NCBI RefSeq assembly: GCF_036002945.1
Contig: NZ_CP108529.1
Span: 992,001-1,056,000 of the forward strand
Direction: 5' to 3'
DNA length: 64,000 nucleotides
Origin: Streptomyces sp. NBC_01224
GTDB taxonomy: Bacteria > Actinomycetota > Actinomycetes > Streptomycetales > Streptomycetaceae
A model generated the notes under the pieces. That model saw only the letters and a list, made by a program, of their open reading frames with translations, made no database searches and had not been told where the DNA came from. Each line of letters begins with the position of its first letter. Position 1 is the first letter of the stretch. This document shows positions 8,866 to 16,794 of this stretch, in pieces. A program made the translations under genes and the position numbers.

Positions 8866-10952
8866 ACAGCAGCCCTCCGCCGTATCCGCCCGCGCGGACC
8901 GTCGACGCCTTCGAGGACGTCGCGGGCGTCCGGGTGCCGGACCCGTACCGGTGGCTGGAGCCGGAGACCGACGAAGTACAGCGGTGGCAGCGCCGACAGG
9001 CCGAACTCGCCACTTCGACCGCCTACGACGGGCAGGACCCTGCGGCCGTACGGAAGCTGATCGAGACCTACGATGCCGGGTCCCGCCCGGCACTGCCGAG
9101 GTTCGCGGCGGGCCGCTGGTTCCGCGCCGTGAACGCACCCGGTGCGGCGGCGCCCAGCGTGGTCGTCGCCGACCGGCCGTTCGGCGCGGGCCGACCGGTG
9201 GTCGACCTGACCGCCTTCGGCGACGGGCAGAACCCCGCGTTCCTGTCGTGGCTCGCGCCGTCGCCGAACGGTCGCGTCCTGGCCCTGGGCGTCTGCACCG
9301 ACGGCAGCGAGCACAACACGGTCCGGCTCATCGAGGTGGACTCGGGGCGCGTACTGGACGGCGCGCCACGGCAGGTCCTGCACAGCGCGTGGGCCGGTGG
9401 CGTGTCGTGGCTGCCCGACAGCAGCGGCTTCTTCTTCCTCGCCCTGACCGGTTCGCCGCATGAGTTCCGGCAGGCCGTGTACCGTCACCGGCTCGCCACG
9501 CGGGACAGCGCGGGCAGCACCGTGGTGGAACCGATCCCGGTCGGTGAGGGCTCCCAGGAGTACACACTCGTGCAGTTCTCGGCCGACGGCCGCTGGGTCG
9601 TCGCAAGTCACCGGGTGGGCAGTCCTGTTCCGGTCGCCGTACGCGATCTGTCCCGGCCCGCCACCCCCTGGCGTCCCTTCGTCACCGACTGCGCCGGGAC
9701 CGTCGCCGGACACATCGTCGGCGACCGCTACATCGCGGTGACCGATGTAGCGGCACCACGCGGGCGCGTGGTTGCGCTCCCGCTGGACGCCGCCGATCCC
9801 AACGACCCTGCCTCGTGGACGGAGTTGGTGCCCGAGGGCGAGACGGTGCTGCGCTCCTTGTCTCCGGTCGGTGACCATCTGTACCTCAGTGAGTTCGACC
9901 GGACGTGCGCCCGGGTACGGATCCTCGACCGCTCCGGCGCCGTCACCGGGGAGGTTCCGCTGCCCGGGCAGGGGGCGCTCTCCGCACCTTTCTTCGCCCT
10001 GACCGGCCTGGCCGTGGGCTCTCCCCCGGACGACTTCGTCTTCGCCTTCTCCACCCTGACCAGCTCCTGGGGCGTCTATCGGCACCGTCCGGGAGAGGCG
10101 GACATCGAGACGCTGTCGGCCCCGGCGGTCACCCTCGACGCCGACGTGACGTTCGAGCGGGCCGTCGCACTCGACGGCGTGGAGATCCCTTACCACGTGG
10201 TGCGACCGGCGGGCAGCGACCCGACGCAGCCCGCGCCCACGCTGATCTCCGCGTACGGAGCGGCGAACGTGCCTCTGCTGCCGCAGTACCAGCCCGAGAT
10301 GGCCGCCTTCGTCGCGGCCGGCGGCGTGCTCGTACAGGCGCATCTGCGCGGGGGCGGCGAGTTCGGCCGCGACTGGTACCTGGCCGCGCACCGGGAACGC
10401 AAGCACGTGCGCGACCGTGACCTCATCGCCGTCGCCGAGCACCTCATCGCCACAGGGCTCACCACACCCGAGCGGCTCGCGCTGACCGGTGGCTCCGACG
10501 GCGGTCTCATGTGCGGGGTCGCCCTCACGACGCGCCCCGAGCTGTGGTGTGCCGTGCTGCCGATGGCGCCGCTCCTCGACCTCATCGGGGGCACCCGCGA
10601 TCCCTATCTGGACTTCGTCATCCGCAAGGCGTGGGCGGATCCGGACGATCCTGCGGAAGTACGGCGGCTGCTGCGGCTCTCGCCCTACCAGTTGGTCGGG
10701 CCCGGCGTCTTCCCGGCGATCTATCTTCAGGCCGGGGCGACCGATCCGCGCTGTCCTCCCTGGCATGCGCGCAAGTTCGCCGCCCGCCTGCAGGCGGCAC
10801 AGGAAGGGAACGCGCCGATCCTCCTGCACGTCTTCGACAACGCCGGGCATGGCGCGGCGACGTCGTACGAGGTCGCGACCGCACAGGACGCAGAGTGGCT
10901 GGCCTTTCTGATCAGGGCACTCGGTCTGGGCCGTCAGGAAGCTTCCGGATGA
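8862..10952 (+). CDS. Prolyl-oligopeptidase-family serine peptidase (S9)
   Basis: A 696-residue cytosolic-type S9 peptidase. An N-terminal beta-propeller (starting YPPARTVDAFEDVAGVRVPDPYRWLE) covers roughly residues 1-410, followed by an alpha/beta-hydrolase domain. The triad can be placed at Ser545 in GGSDGG, Asp628 in TDPRCPP and His663 in NAGHG. The frame is open for 613 codons upstream but that part is out-of-frame shadow; GTG 8862, overlapping the previous stop, fits the propeller start. S9 enzymes cleave short oligopeptides, which matches import by the upstream transporter. No signal peptide is visible. Confidence 0.92.
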   Translation: MNSSPPPYPPARTVDAFEDVAGVRVPDPYRWLEPETDEVQRWQRRQAELATSTAYDGQDPAAVRKLIETYDAGSRPALPRFAAGRWFRAVNAPGAAAPSVVVADRPFGAGRPVVDLTAFGDGQNPAFLSWLAPSPNGRVLALGVCTDGSEHNTVRLIEVDSGRVLDGAPRQVLHSAWAGGVSWLPDSSGFFFLALTGSPHEFRQAVYRHRLATRDSAGSTVVEPIPVGEGSQEYTLVQFSADGRWVVASHRVGSPVPVAVRDLSRPATPWRPFVTDCAGTVAGHIVGDRYIAVTDVAAPRGRVVALPLDAADPNDPASWTELVPEGETVLRSLSPVGDHLYLSEFDRTCARVRILDRSGAVTGEVPLPGQGALSAPFFALTGLAVGSPPDDFVFAFSTLTSSWGVYRHRPGEADIETLSAPAVTLDADVTFERAVALDGVEIPYHVVRPAGSDPTQPAPTLISAYGAANVPLLPQYQPEMAAFVAAGGVLVQAHLRGGGEFGRDWYLAAHRERKHVRDRDLIAVAEHLIATGLTTPERLALTGGSDGGLMCGVALTTRPELWCAVLPMAPLLDLIGGTRDPYLDFVIRKAWADPDDPAEVRRLLRLSPYQLVGPGVFPAIYLQAGATDPRCPPWHARKFAARLQAAQEGNAPILLHVFDNAGHGAATSYEVATAQDAEWLAFLIRALGLGRQEASG

Positions 10953-10980
10953 GCGGGCGGGACAGCCTGTCCGCTCATCC
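10947..10980. terminator. Bidirectional hairpin terminator sharing both stop codons
   Basis: GGATGAGCGG (10947-10956) pairs perfectly with CCGCTCATCC (10971-10980), with a further partial GACAG/CTGTC pairing in the loop. The stop codon of the S9 peptidase and, on the other strand, that of the PucR gene both lie inside the arms, so one hairpin can end two convergent operons. Confidence 0.7.
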
Positions 10981-12675
10981 GCCGTCCGGGGCGGACCTGA
11001 GCGACATCAGGTGCAGCTGCAGCATGGCCGAGAGACGTGCGGACGGATCATTGAGGTCGATCCGGCCGACCTCCGCCGCGCGCCGAAGCCGGTAGCGGAA
11101 CGTGTTGGGGTGCACGAACATCGAGGCGGCGGCCGTGGCGACATCGCCGAAGGCGTCTAGCCAACTCCGCAGCGTCTCGGCCAGGTTGGTCTCGTGGATC
11201 TCGTCGTAGGCGATGACGCGTGCGACGACGCCGCTGGGCAGGTCCCCGCGCGGGACGAGGTCGGCGAGCTCCAGCAGCAGTGCCTCGACGTGGACGTCGT
11301 CCAGGCGGGCGACCGGCTGCCCGGCGGTTCCCGACCGCAGGACGCGCGACGCCCGTTCGGCTCCGGTACGCGACCGGGCCAGCGCCGCACTGTCCTCGGC
11401 GTACGGCCCTACGCCGATCACGGGGCGCAGCCGGGAGCCCACGCGGGCCAGGAACTCGGTGGCGATGCGGGCCGCCCGTTCCTCGGCGTCGTGCCGGTTC
11501 TGCGGAAGAAGGGGCAGGATGCCGTACGCGATGTCGCCGATCAGCGCCGCGGTGGCGCGCGGGTGCACCGCGGCCAGATGCATGGCGAACGCGTCAGCGA
11601 GGCGTTTGCGTTCGGTGGCGGTACGGGCGGGCAGCCGGTGTTCATTCGCCGCGTCGACGACGGTGAGTGCGAGAACGACGGCGGGCTCGTCCTTCAGGCC
11701 GAGGCGGCGGATCGCCTCGGGTGATCCAGGGCCGCTCTCCAGTGCGGTGGCCAGCAGCTCCGCGCGCTGCCGCCTTTCCATGTCCGCGTCCGCGCGCTGC
11801 CACACCATGTGCATCGCGACCAGCTTGGACGCCTCGTAGAGCGCTTCGCTACGGTCCTCGCTCAGCGGCTCGGCGACGACCACCCAGATCGCGCCGAGGA
11901 TCTCGTCCCCGGCGCGCACGGCGATCGCCGCGCGCGGCAGTTCGGGCGGCTGTGTCGTGTCGCCCGACTCGGGGAGAGACGCGACGAAGACGGGGCGGTC
12001 GCTGCGGTAGATCGCCTGGAACACCCCGCGTTCCTCAAGGATGCGTGTGTAGTGCTCGGGGACCTGCCGGCCCAGGATCGTCTGGACCCGCGAGGGGTCG
12101 ATGTCCTCCTGCCGGCTGGAGAAAGCCAGCAGGCGCGAATTGCGGTCCTCGATGGTGACGGGCGCGTCCAGCAGCGCGGCAATCGCGTTGGCGACCGCGA
12201 AGAGGTCGCCGGATTCGATCCGGTCGGCCGTGTGACCATCCATGGCATGCCGGTTGCTGTCGGTCGTCAGCGTCCGGAGCATCCCCGCCAGGTGCGTCCA
12301 GGAGGCGCCGCGGGCGAAGGAGAGCACGGCCACGCCCGACGCCTCGGCCGCATCGATCAGCGCCTCGTCGGCGGTGAGGGGCGCGCGTACCACCAGGGCG
12401 GCGGCGCCACGCTGCCCCAGTCGGGTGACGACTCGGGCGATATCGGAGAGGTCGTGCAGGGCTACGCCCAGTACCAGTGCGTTGTCCGGGAGTTCCGGCT
12501 CGTCGAGTGGGTCGTGGATGACGACGCCGCCGATGCCGTCGGCGCGTTCTATGTCACCGCAGACCACGTCGAGCAGGGTGGAACCGAGTTCCTCCAGGAC
12601 ACGCGCGAGGCTCGCTCGCGGAAGGCTGGTCACGGGAATGAGCACGGGGCCGAAACTAGCCCGGCCCACCGGCAT
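10975..12675 (-). CDS. PucR/CdaR-type transcriptional regulator
   Basis: A ~566-residue regulator. The N-terminal part (LARVLEELGSTLLDVVCGD...) resembles the purine-catabolism-type sensor domain, a central GAF-like/GGDEF-derived region follows, and the C-terminal 60-70 residues form the helix-turn-helix of the PucR/CdaR family (MFVHPNTFRYRLRRAAEVGRI). Members usually respond to a catabolic substrate and activate nearby genes. It lies downstream of, and on the same strand as, the racemase/acyltransferase/M20 genes with a 76-base gap. The start is uncertain: ATG 12675 is given, the frame is open to 12723, and GTG codons within the next 15 codons are possible; none has a clear ribosome-binding site. 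Confidence 0.85.
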   Translation of the reverse strand: MPVGRASFGPVLIPVTSLPRASLARVLEELGSTLLDVVCGDIERADGIGGVVIHDPLDEPELPDNALVLGVALHDLSDIARVVTRLGQRGAAALVVRAPLTADEALIDAAEASGVAVLSFARGASWTHLAGMLRTLTTDSNRHAMDGHTADRIESGDLFAVANAIAALLDAPVTIEDRNSRLLAFSSRQEDIDPSRVQTILGRQVPEHYTRILEERGVFQAIYRSDRPVFVASLPESGDTTQPPELPRAAIAVRAGDEILGAIWVVVAEPLSEDRSEALYEASKLVAMHMVWQRADADMERRQRAELLATALESGPGSPEAIRRLGLKDEPAVVLALTVVDAANEHRLPARTATERKRLADAFAMHLAAVHPRATAALIGDIAYGILPLLPQNRHDAEERAARIATEFLARVGSRLRPVIGVGPYAEDSAALARSRTGAERASRVLRSGTAGQPVARLDDVHVEALLLELADLVPRGDLPSGVVARVIAYDEIHETNLAETLRSWLDAFGDVATAAASMFVHPNTFRYRLRRAAEVGRIDLNDPSARLSAMLQLHLMSLRSAPDGG

Positions 12676-12751
12676 CGGAGTTGGTCGCGCATGACGTAAT
12701 GATGCCAGCCCGTTCGTCCACACGGACGAACGGGCCGGCGCGGTGAGGGCC

Positions 12752-13858
12752 TCATGGGACGGGCACCCAGGTCGTCGAGTCCGTCACCTCGTCCAGAATC
12801 TCCGGGACGGGGGTGACGCCGAGGCCCGGCCCGGTCGGCACGGCGAGATGTCCGTCCACGAGGTGGAACGGTGCGGTGATGTCGGTCCGGTAGTAGCGGT
12901 CGGAGGCCGAGGTGTCGCCGGGCAGCACGAACCCGGGCAGTGCGGCAAGCGCCACGTTGGCGGCGCGGCCCAGTCCCGTCTCGAGCATGCCGCCGCACCA
13001 GACGGGGACGCCGTGCGCCGCGCAGACGTCGTGGATCCGCCGCGCCTCCAGATAGCCGCCGACGCGGCCCGGCTTGATGTTGACCACGTGGCAGGCGCCG
13101 AGCACGAGCGCGTCGGCGGCGGCGCGGGCGGAGACGATCGACTCGTCGAGGCAGATCGGGGTGGTGATGCGCTTCGCGAGTTCCGCGTGGCCGAGGAGGT
13201 CGTCCTCCGCGAGAGGCTGCTCCAGCATCAGGAGGGCGAACGGGTCGAGCCGGGCCAGATGGCGGGCGTCGCCGCGGCGATAGGCGGCGTTGGCGTCCAC
13301 CTGCAGCAGGATGTCGCCGAACCGTTCGCGGACGGCGCGCACCGGCTCGATGTCCCAGCCGGGTTCGATCTTCAGCTTGATCCGCAGATAGCCGGCGTCC
13401 AGATATCCGGCGACGGCGTCGAGGAGCGCGGGGATCGACTCCGTGATCCCCACCGACACCCCGCACGGCACTCTGTCGCGGACCGCGCCGAGGGCGCGTG
13501 CGAGGGGCACTCCCCGGGCCCGGAGGTCCGCGTCCAGCACCGCCGTCTCCAGGGCGGCCTTGGCCATGCGGTGCCCCTTGAACGCGGCCAGAGCCGGGGC
13601 GACCCGGTGGGCGTCGAGGTCGGCCACCCCGGCGAGCGCCGGGACCAGGAAGCGGCTGAGGACGTCCGCGGCGGCGTGCGTGTACTGCGACGAGTACTGA
13701 GGAGCGGTGCCCGCGCCGCACTCGCCCCAGCCCTCGGCCTCGTCGGTGACGACGCGCACCAGGAGGGCCTCCCGCACGGTCTCGGTGCCGAACGAGGTGC
13801 GGAACGGGGATACGAGGGGTGCCTTGATGGTGCGCAGTTCGACTCCGGTGACCTTCAC
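12752..13858 (-). CDS. N-acylamino acid / N-succinylamino acid racemase (enolase superfamily, MenC-like)
   Basis: A 368-residue enolase-superfamily enzyme that closely matches the Amycolatopsis N-acylamino acid racemase throughout its length. The two acid/base lysines are Lys163 (KLKIEPGWD) and Lys262 (NIKPGRVGGYLEARR); Mg ligands are Asp188 (VDAN), Glu213 (LEQP) and Asp238 (LDES). The C-terminal GGMLETGLGRAAN and LPGDTSASDRYY are also typical. The family includes o-succinylbenzoate synthases (menC), but no other menaquinone gene is nearby. The flanking GNAT and M20 genes point to racemisation of N-succinyl amino acids. GTG 13858 has an AGGAGA ribosome-binding site and overlaps the upstream stop (GTGA). 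Confidence 0.9.
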   Translation of the reverse strand: MKVTGVELRTIKAPLVSPFRTSFGTETVREALLVRVVTDEAEGWGECGAGTAPQYSSQYTHAAADVLSRFLVPALAGVADLDAHRVAPALAAFKGHRMAKAALETAVLDADLRARGVPLARALGAVRDRVPCGVSVGITESIPALLDAVAGYLDAGYLRIKLKIEPGWDIEPVRAVRERFGDILLQVDANAAYRRGDARHLARLDPFALLMLEQPLAEDDLLGHAELAKRITTPICLDESIVSARAAADALVLGACHVVNIKPGRVGGYLEARRIHDVCAAHGVPVWCGGMLETGLGRAANVALAALPGFVLPGDTSASDRYYRTDITAPFHLVDGHLAVPTGPGLGVTPVPEILDEVTDSTTWVPVP

Positions 13859-14820
13859 GCTGTCTCCTGTGGCGCTTCGTTGTGGTGTGTTCCGTGCCGG
13901 CGTGTGCCGCCGGTGACCTGCGTCGGGCTTCCGCGGTCCACGACGTACCAGCCCGCCGGGTCGAAGCCGCGCACCCGCGCGCCGTCGGCGAGCAGTCCGC
14001 CCAGCACGTCCCGTACCGCCGCGCGCCAGCTCACGGCGCACGCCGGGTCGCTCTCGCGCAGTGCCTCGACGTCTTCGGGTACGGCCACCAGTACGGTGCG
14101 TGCGTTGCCGCCGGTGCGCCCCACCGACGGCGCGCCCGTTGCGGAGACTCCGAGGGCGACGGTCGCTCCGCGCGACCGGGCGACTTCCGCGTCGGCCGGC
14201 CTGGGCCGCCCGGTGCAGACCGACTCGGCCTCCGGAGACGCCAGACACCACCGCACCAGAATCCGGTCGCTGTCGTCGCTGCGGTTGATCCCGTCGTCGA
14301 TGGGGCCGTAGAAGTCCGGCAGGTACTCGGCAGGCTCGGCAGCCAGCTTGGCGATGTTGAAGTAAGCGTTGCGGCGCACCAAGGGGTCGTACGTCCAGCA
14401 GATCTCGCCCACACCCCGCGCCAGCGTCCAGGCCCGCTGGTGCAGTTTCAGGGCGAATCCGACATTGCGCCGCCGCACGTGGGGCAGCACCCCTGCGATG
14501 TGGCTGTGCAGGGCCGCGCGCGCCGGCGGGGAGAAGAACCCGAAGCAGGAGCCGACCAGTTCGTCCCCCACGAAGGCGCCGCTGACGTAACTGCCCGCCT
14601 TCGCCAGCGCACGCAGCAGGTCGGCGGTCACCACCGGACTGTTCTCGCCGGTGCGCCAGATCTGCTCGTACAGGCGCCGAACGGCCTCAAGCTCACTGAC
14701 ACTGTCCAGGGAACGGATGTCGATGCCCGCGACGCGCGCGGCGGTCTCAGCCGCGGCGTACGCCGCGTCGACGGGCGGGGATTCGGTGCGGTCGCGCAGG
14801 AGATCGGTCACGCAGGTCAT
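13855..14820 (-). CDS. GNAT-superfamily acyltransferase, probable D-amino acid N-succinyltransferase
   Basis: A 321-residue GNAT protein of the COG3375 type. The acyltransferase core includes AFVGDELVGSCFGFF, HIAGVLPHVRRRNVGFALKLHQRAW and WTYDPLVRRNAYFNIAKLAA, and a C-terminal extension follows. In Geobacillus a GNAT succinyltransferase, an N-succinylamino acid racemase and a desuccinylase have been shown to act in series; the same three gene types are adjacent here. The reaction is therefore inferred to be succinyl-CoA plus a D-amino acid giving the N-succinyl-D-amino acid. ATG 14820 starts four bases after the M20 stop, and the 3' end overlaps the racemase start. Confidence 0.8.
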   Translation of the reverse strand: MTCVTDLLRDRTESPPVDAAYAAAETAARVAGIDIRSLDSVSELEAVRRLYEQIWRTGENSPVVTADLLRALAKAGSYVSGAFVGDELVGSCFGFFSPPARAALHSHIAGVLPHVRRRNVGFALKLHQRAWTLARGVGEICWTYDPLVRRNAYFNIAKLAAEPAEYLPDFYGPIDDGINRSDDSDRILVRWCLASPEAESVCTGRPRPADAEVARSRGATVALGVSATGAPSVGRTGGNARTVLVAVPEDVEALRESDPACAVSWRAAVRDVLGGLLADGARVRGFDPAGWYVVDRGSPTQVTGGTRRHGTHHNEAPQETA

Positions 14821-14824
14821 GGTT

Positions 14825-16111
14825 TCAACCCCGATCTTCGTGCAGCTGGTTCGAGGGCACAGGATGCGGGCTCCCGCTTCGTCCGGGCGGACAGCCGTCC
14901 TGCGGTGCCAGGAGGTCGGCCACCAACGCGGTGAGCAGTCGGGTCCGCCGCGGCAGCTCCGCGACGAGCAGATGTTCGTCGTCGGCATGCGCGCCGCCGC
15001 CCACCGCTCCCAGGCCGTCGAGGGTGGGGGTGCCGACTCCCGCGGCGAGATTTCCGTCGGAGGCGCCGCCGACGGCCACCTGCGTGAGCGGGCCGAGCCC
15101 GAGGTCCGTCGCGAGCCGGCACGCCCGCGCAAAAAGATCCTTCGATGCGGTGGCCTGCAAGGGCGGCCGGTTCGGACCACCTGTGACCTCCACGGCTGCG
15201 CCGGCCGACCGGGCCCGCAGGTCGCGCATCGCTCGGTCCACCCGGTGCTGCTCTGCCGCGTCCCGTATGCGGACGTCGACGTCGAAGCGTGCCGAGGCGG
15301 GGACGGTGTTGCTCGTGGTGCCTGCCTCCAGGCGGGTCGGCGTGACAGTCGTACCGTGTGCCGCATCGTCCAGTGCGGCCACGGCCAGGATCTGGTGGGC
15401 GGCCTCGATCGTCGCGTTCACGCCACGCTCCGGCTCAAGGCCGGAGTGGGCGGCACGTCCTCGAACCAGCACCTCGTAGCGCGACACGCCTTTGCGTTCC
15501 GTCTTCAGGGCCCCACCCGGTCCGGCGGCCTCCAGTACGAGGGCGGCGACGTGGGAGCGGGCCTCGCCCTCGATGAGCTCCCGGGACGAGGGCGAACCCG
15601 GCTCCTCGTCACCGGTGATGAGGAGGGTGACACCGTCCAGCGGATGCGCGGCCCCGGGTCCGGACACACTCGTCCGTGTCCCCGTGCCGATCAGGTCCGC
15701 CAAGGCGTGGAACGCCATCACCAGACCGGCCTTCATGTCGAAGCAACCGGGTCCGCGCAGCACTCCGTCGCGAACCTCGAACGGATGGCTGTTCAACGAC
15801 CCGACCGGCCACACCGTGTCGTGATGCCCGATGAGCAGCACGCGCGGGGTCCGGCCGAAGCGCCACCGCACATGCGTGCATCCGTCGATGACTACCCGCT
15901 CCGCCTCGGCCCCGAGGTGACCGGCGCCGATCCGGGCCACCAGCTCGGCGCTGCGGGCGACCGCGGCCAGGTCGTCCGAGGGGGACTCGCAGCGCACCAG
16001 CCGCTCGACGTCTGCGATCATCGCGGCCGCACGCTCTCGTTCCCGGCTCTCCGGCCGGGCACCGTCCTCCTGTCCAGTGGTTCGATTCACCACGGCGCGG
16101 TGTTCTGTCAC
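14825..16111 (-). CDS. M20-family metallopeptidase, probable N-succinyl-L-amino acid hydrolase
   Basis: A 428-residue M20/ArgE-DapE-type zinc hydrolase. Metal-binding motifs are GHHDTVWP (His96, Asp98), the bridging Asp125 in GCFDMKAG, and ITGDEEPGSPSSR, which carries the catalytic Glu pair. A dimerisation domain containing GRAAHSGLEPERGVNATIEAA follows. GTG 16111 is chosen because GGAGG lies eight bases upstream; the frame stays open to 16555 but that part is low-complexity and lacks family similarity. It is the first gene of the minus-strand set and would supply the stereospecific, irreversible last step of D-to-L conversion. Carboxypeptidase G2-type activity is the alternative reading. Confidence 0.85.
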   Translation of the reverse strand: MTEHRAVVNRTTGQEDGARPESRERERAAAMIADVERLVRCESPSDDLAAVARSAELVARIGAGHLGAEAERVVIDGCTHVRWRFGRTPRVLLIGHHDTVWPVGSLNSHPFEVRDGVLRGPGCFDMKAGLVMAFHALADLIGTGTRTSVSGPGAAHPLDGVTLLITGDEEPGSPSSRELIEGEARSHVAALVLEAAGPGGALKTERKGVSRYEVLVRGRAAHSGLEPERGVNATIEAAHQILAVAALDDAAHGTTVTPTRLEAGTTSNTVPASARFDVDVRIRDAAEQHRVDRAMRDLRARSAGAAVEVTGGPNRPPLQATASKDLFARACRLATDLGLGPLTQVAVGGASDGNLAAGVGTPTLDGLGAVGGGAHADDEHLLVAELPRRTRLLTALVADLLAPQDGCPPGRSGSPHPVPSNQLHEDRG

Positions 16112-16422
16112 GGCGGACACCTCCAGTCGACGCATCTGCCCAGCATCGTGAGCTGCGCCGCGGTGCGATCTGTCCGGTCGGCCAATATCGATGTGCTCGA
16201 TTGGGGTGGGGCGATGAACCGGGCCTCCAGTGCAGTGACCCGGCTCAGGCCGTACCGCCCATTGCCGCGGGGGCGGCAAACCATCTGACCCGCGATCCAA
16301 AGATCCTGACGGCTCACCAGAACGGGCGTCAAGATGCCTCGGAGAGCGTCGCTTTGTCGTCGGGTGGTGACTTTGGTGATCCCTGCGGTATGCCGGTGGT
16401 ATGCGGTATGCGGAGGGTGGGG

Positions 16423-16454
16423 GTCTGGCCGTCTGGCCGTCTGGCCGTCTGGCT
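16423..16454. repeat. Short tandem repeat of an 8-bp unit
   Basis: GTCTGGCC occurs three times in exact tandem, followed by a fourth copy differing in the last base. Just before it are overlapping copies of TATGCGG. The tract is non-coding and is a likely site of slippage variation between strains. Confidence 0.75.
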
Positions 16455-16548
16455 GCTGAGCGGCGGGCGTTTCGTCCGAGCATGCCTGCTGATCGCGCCG
16501 GCGTCGGGAAACCAAGATCCCCGACAGAGTCAAGTGAGAAATACGGAA

Positions 16549-16583
16549 GCCCCACCCCGCCGTTTTGGCCGGAAGGGTGGGGC
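16549..16583. terminator. Hairpin terminator after the small coupled gene
   Basis: GCCCCACCC (16549-16557) pairs with GGGTGGGGC (16575-16583), with a GC-rich loop. It lies just beyond the stop codon at 16591 of the minus-strand small gene and probably ends the MBL-fold/small-protein transcript. Confidence 0.65.
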
Positions 16584-16590
16584 CTCGGTG

Positions 16591-16794
16591 TCAGGATTTG
16601 ACGATCCGCGTCTCGACTTGGATGCCGGATGGCTTTCGTGAAGTGGGCAGTGGGATGTACTGCCGTGCCTCAGTAGCCCTCCCCCGTCGAGAGGGATCGT
16701 CGAGCGCCTGGATCGCCTGCTTTTCTTCGGCCTCCGTCAACCTGGCGAACGACTGCGTCATTGCGTTCAGGCTTTCATCCCTGCCCCGAGTCAC
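16591..16794 (-). CDS. Small uncharacterised protein coupled to the MBL-fold gene
   Basis: A 67-residue protein with no family I recognise. An N-terminal helical, charged segment (ARLTEAEEKQAIQALDD) is followed by a basic, proline-containing tail. Its GTG start overlaps the stop of the metallo-hydrolase gene (GTGA), so it is probably translated with it, and a terminator follows immediately. An in-frame ATG at 16761 would give a 56-residue form starting MTQSFARLTEAE. Coding status rests on the overlap, the terminator and codon bias. Confidence 0.55.
   Translation of the reverse strand: MTRGRDESLNAMTQSFARLTEAEEKQAIQALDDPSRRGRATEARQYIPLPTSRKPSGIQVETRIVKS

Larger units (their letters stand above)
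16112..16590. other. 479-base intergenic region upstream of the M20 operon
   Basis: No gene could be supported here. The region holds the presumed promoter of the M20-GNAT-racemase set at its left end, a short tandem-repeat tract at 16423-16454, and a hairpin terminator at 16549-16583 for the minus-strand small gene ending at 16591. Base composition and codon pattern do not support the antisense frame that extends the M20 gene upstream. Confidence 0.6.

Noticed and set aside
12752..13858. Assignment as menC of menaquinone biosynthesis
   Set aside because: Closest match is to N-acylamino acid racemase, and the neighbours are GNAT and M20 genes, not menaquinone genes.
16112..16555. 148-residue upstream extension of the M20 peptidase frame
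   Set aside because: The segment is low-complexity and contains the tandem repeat and a terminator; GTG 16111 with GGAGG is a better start.
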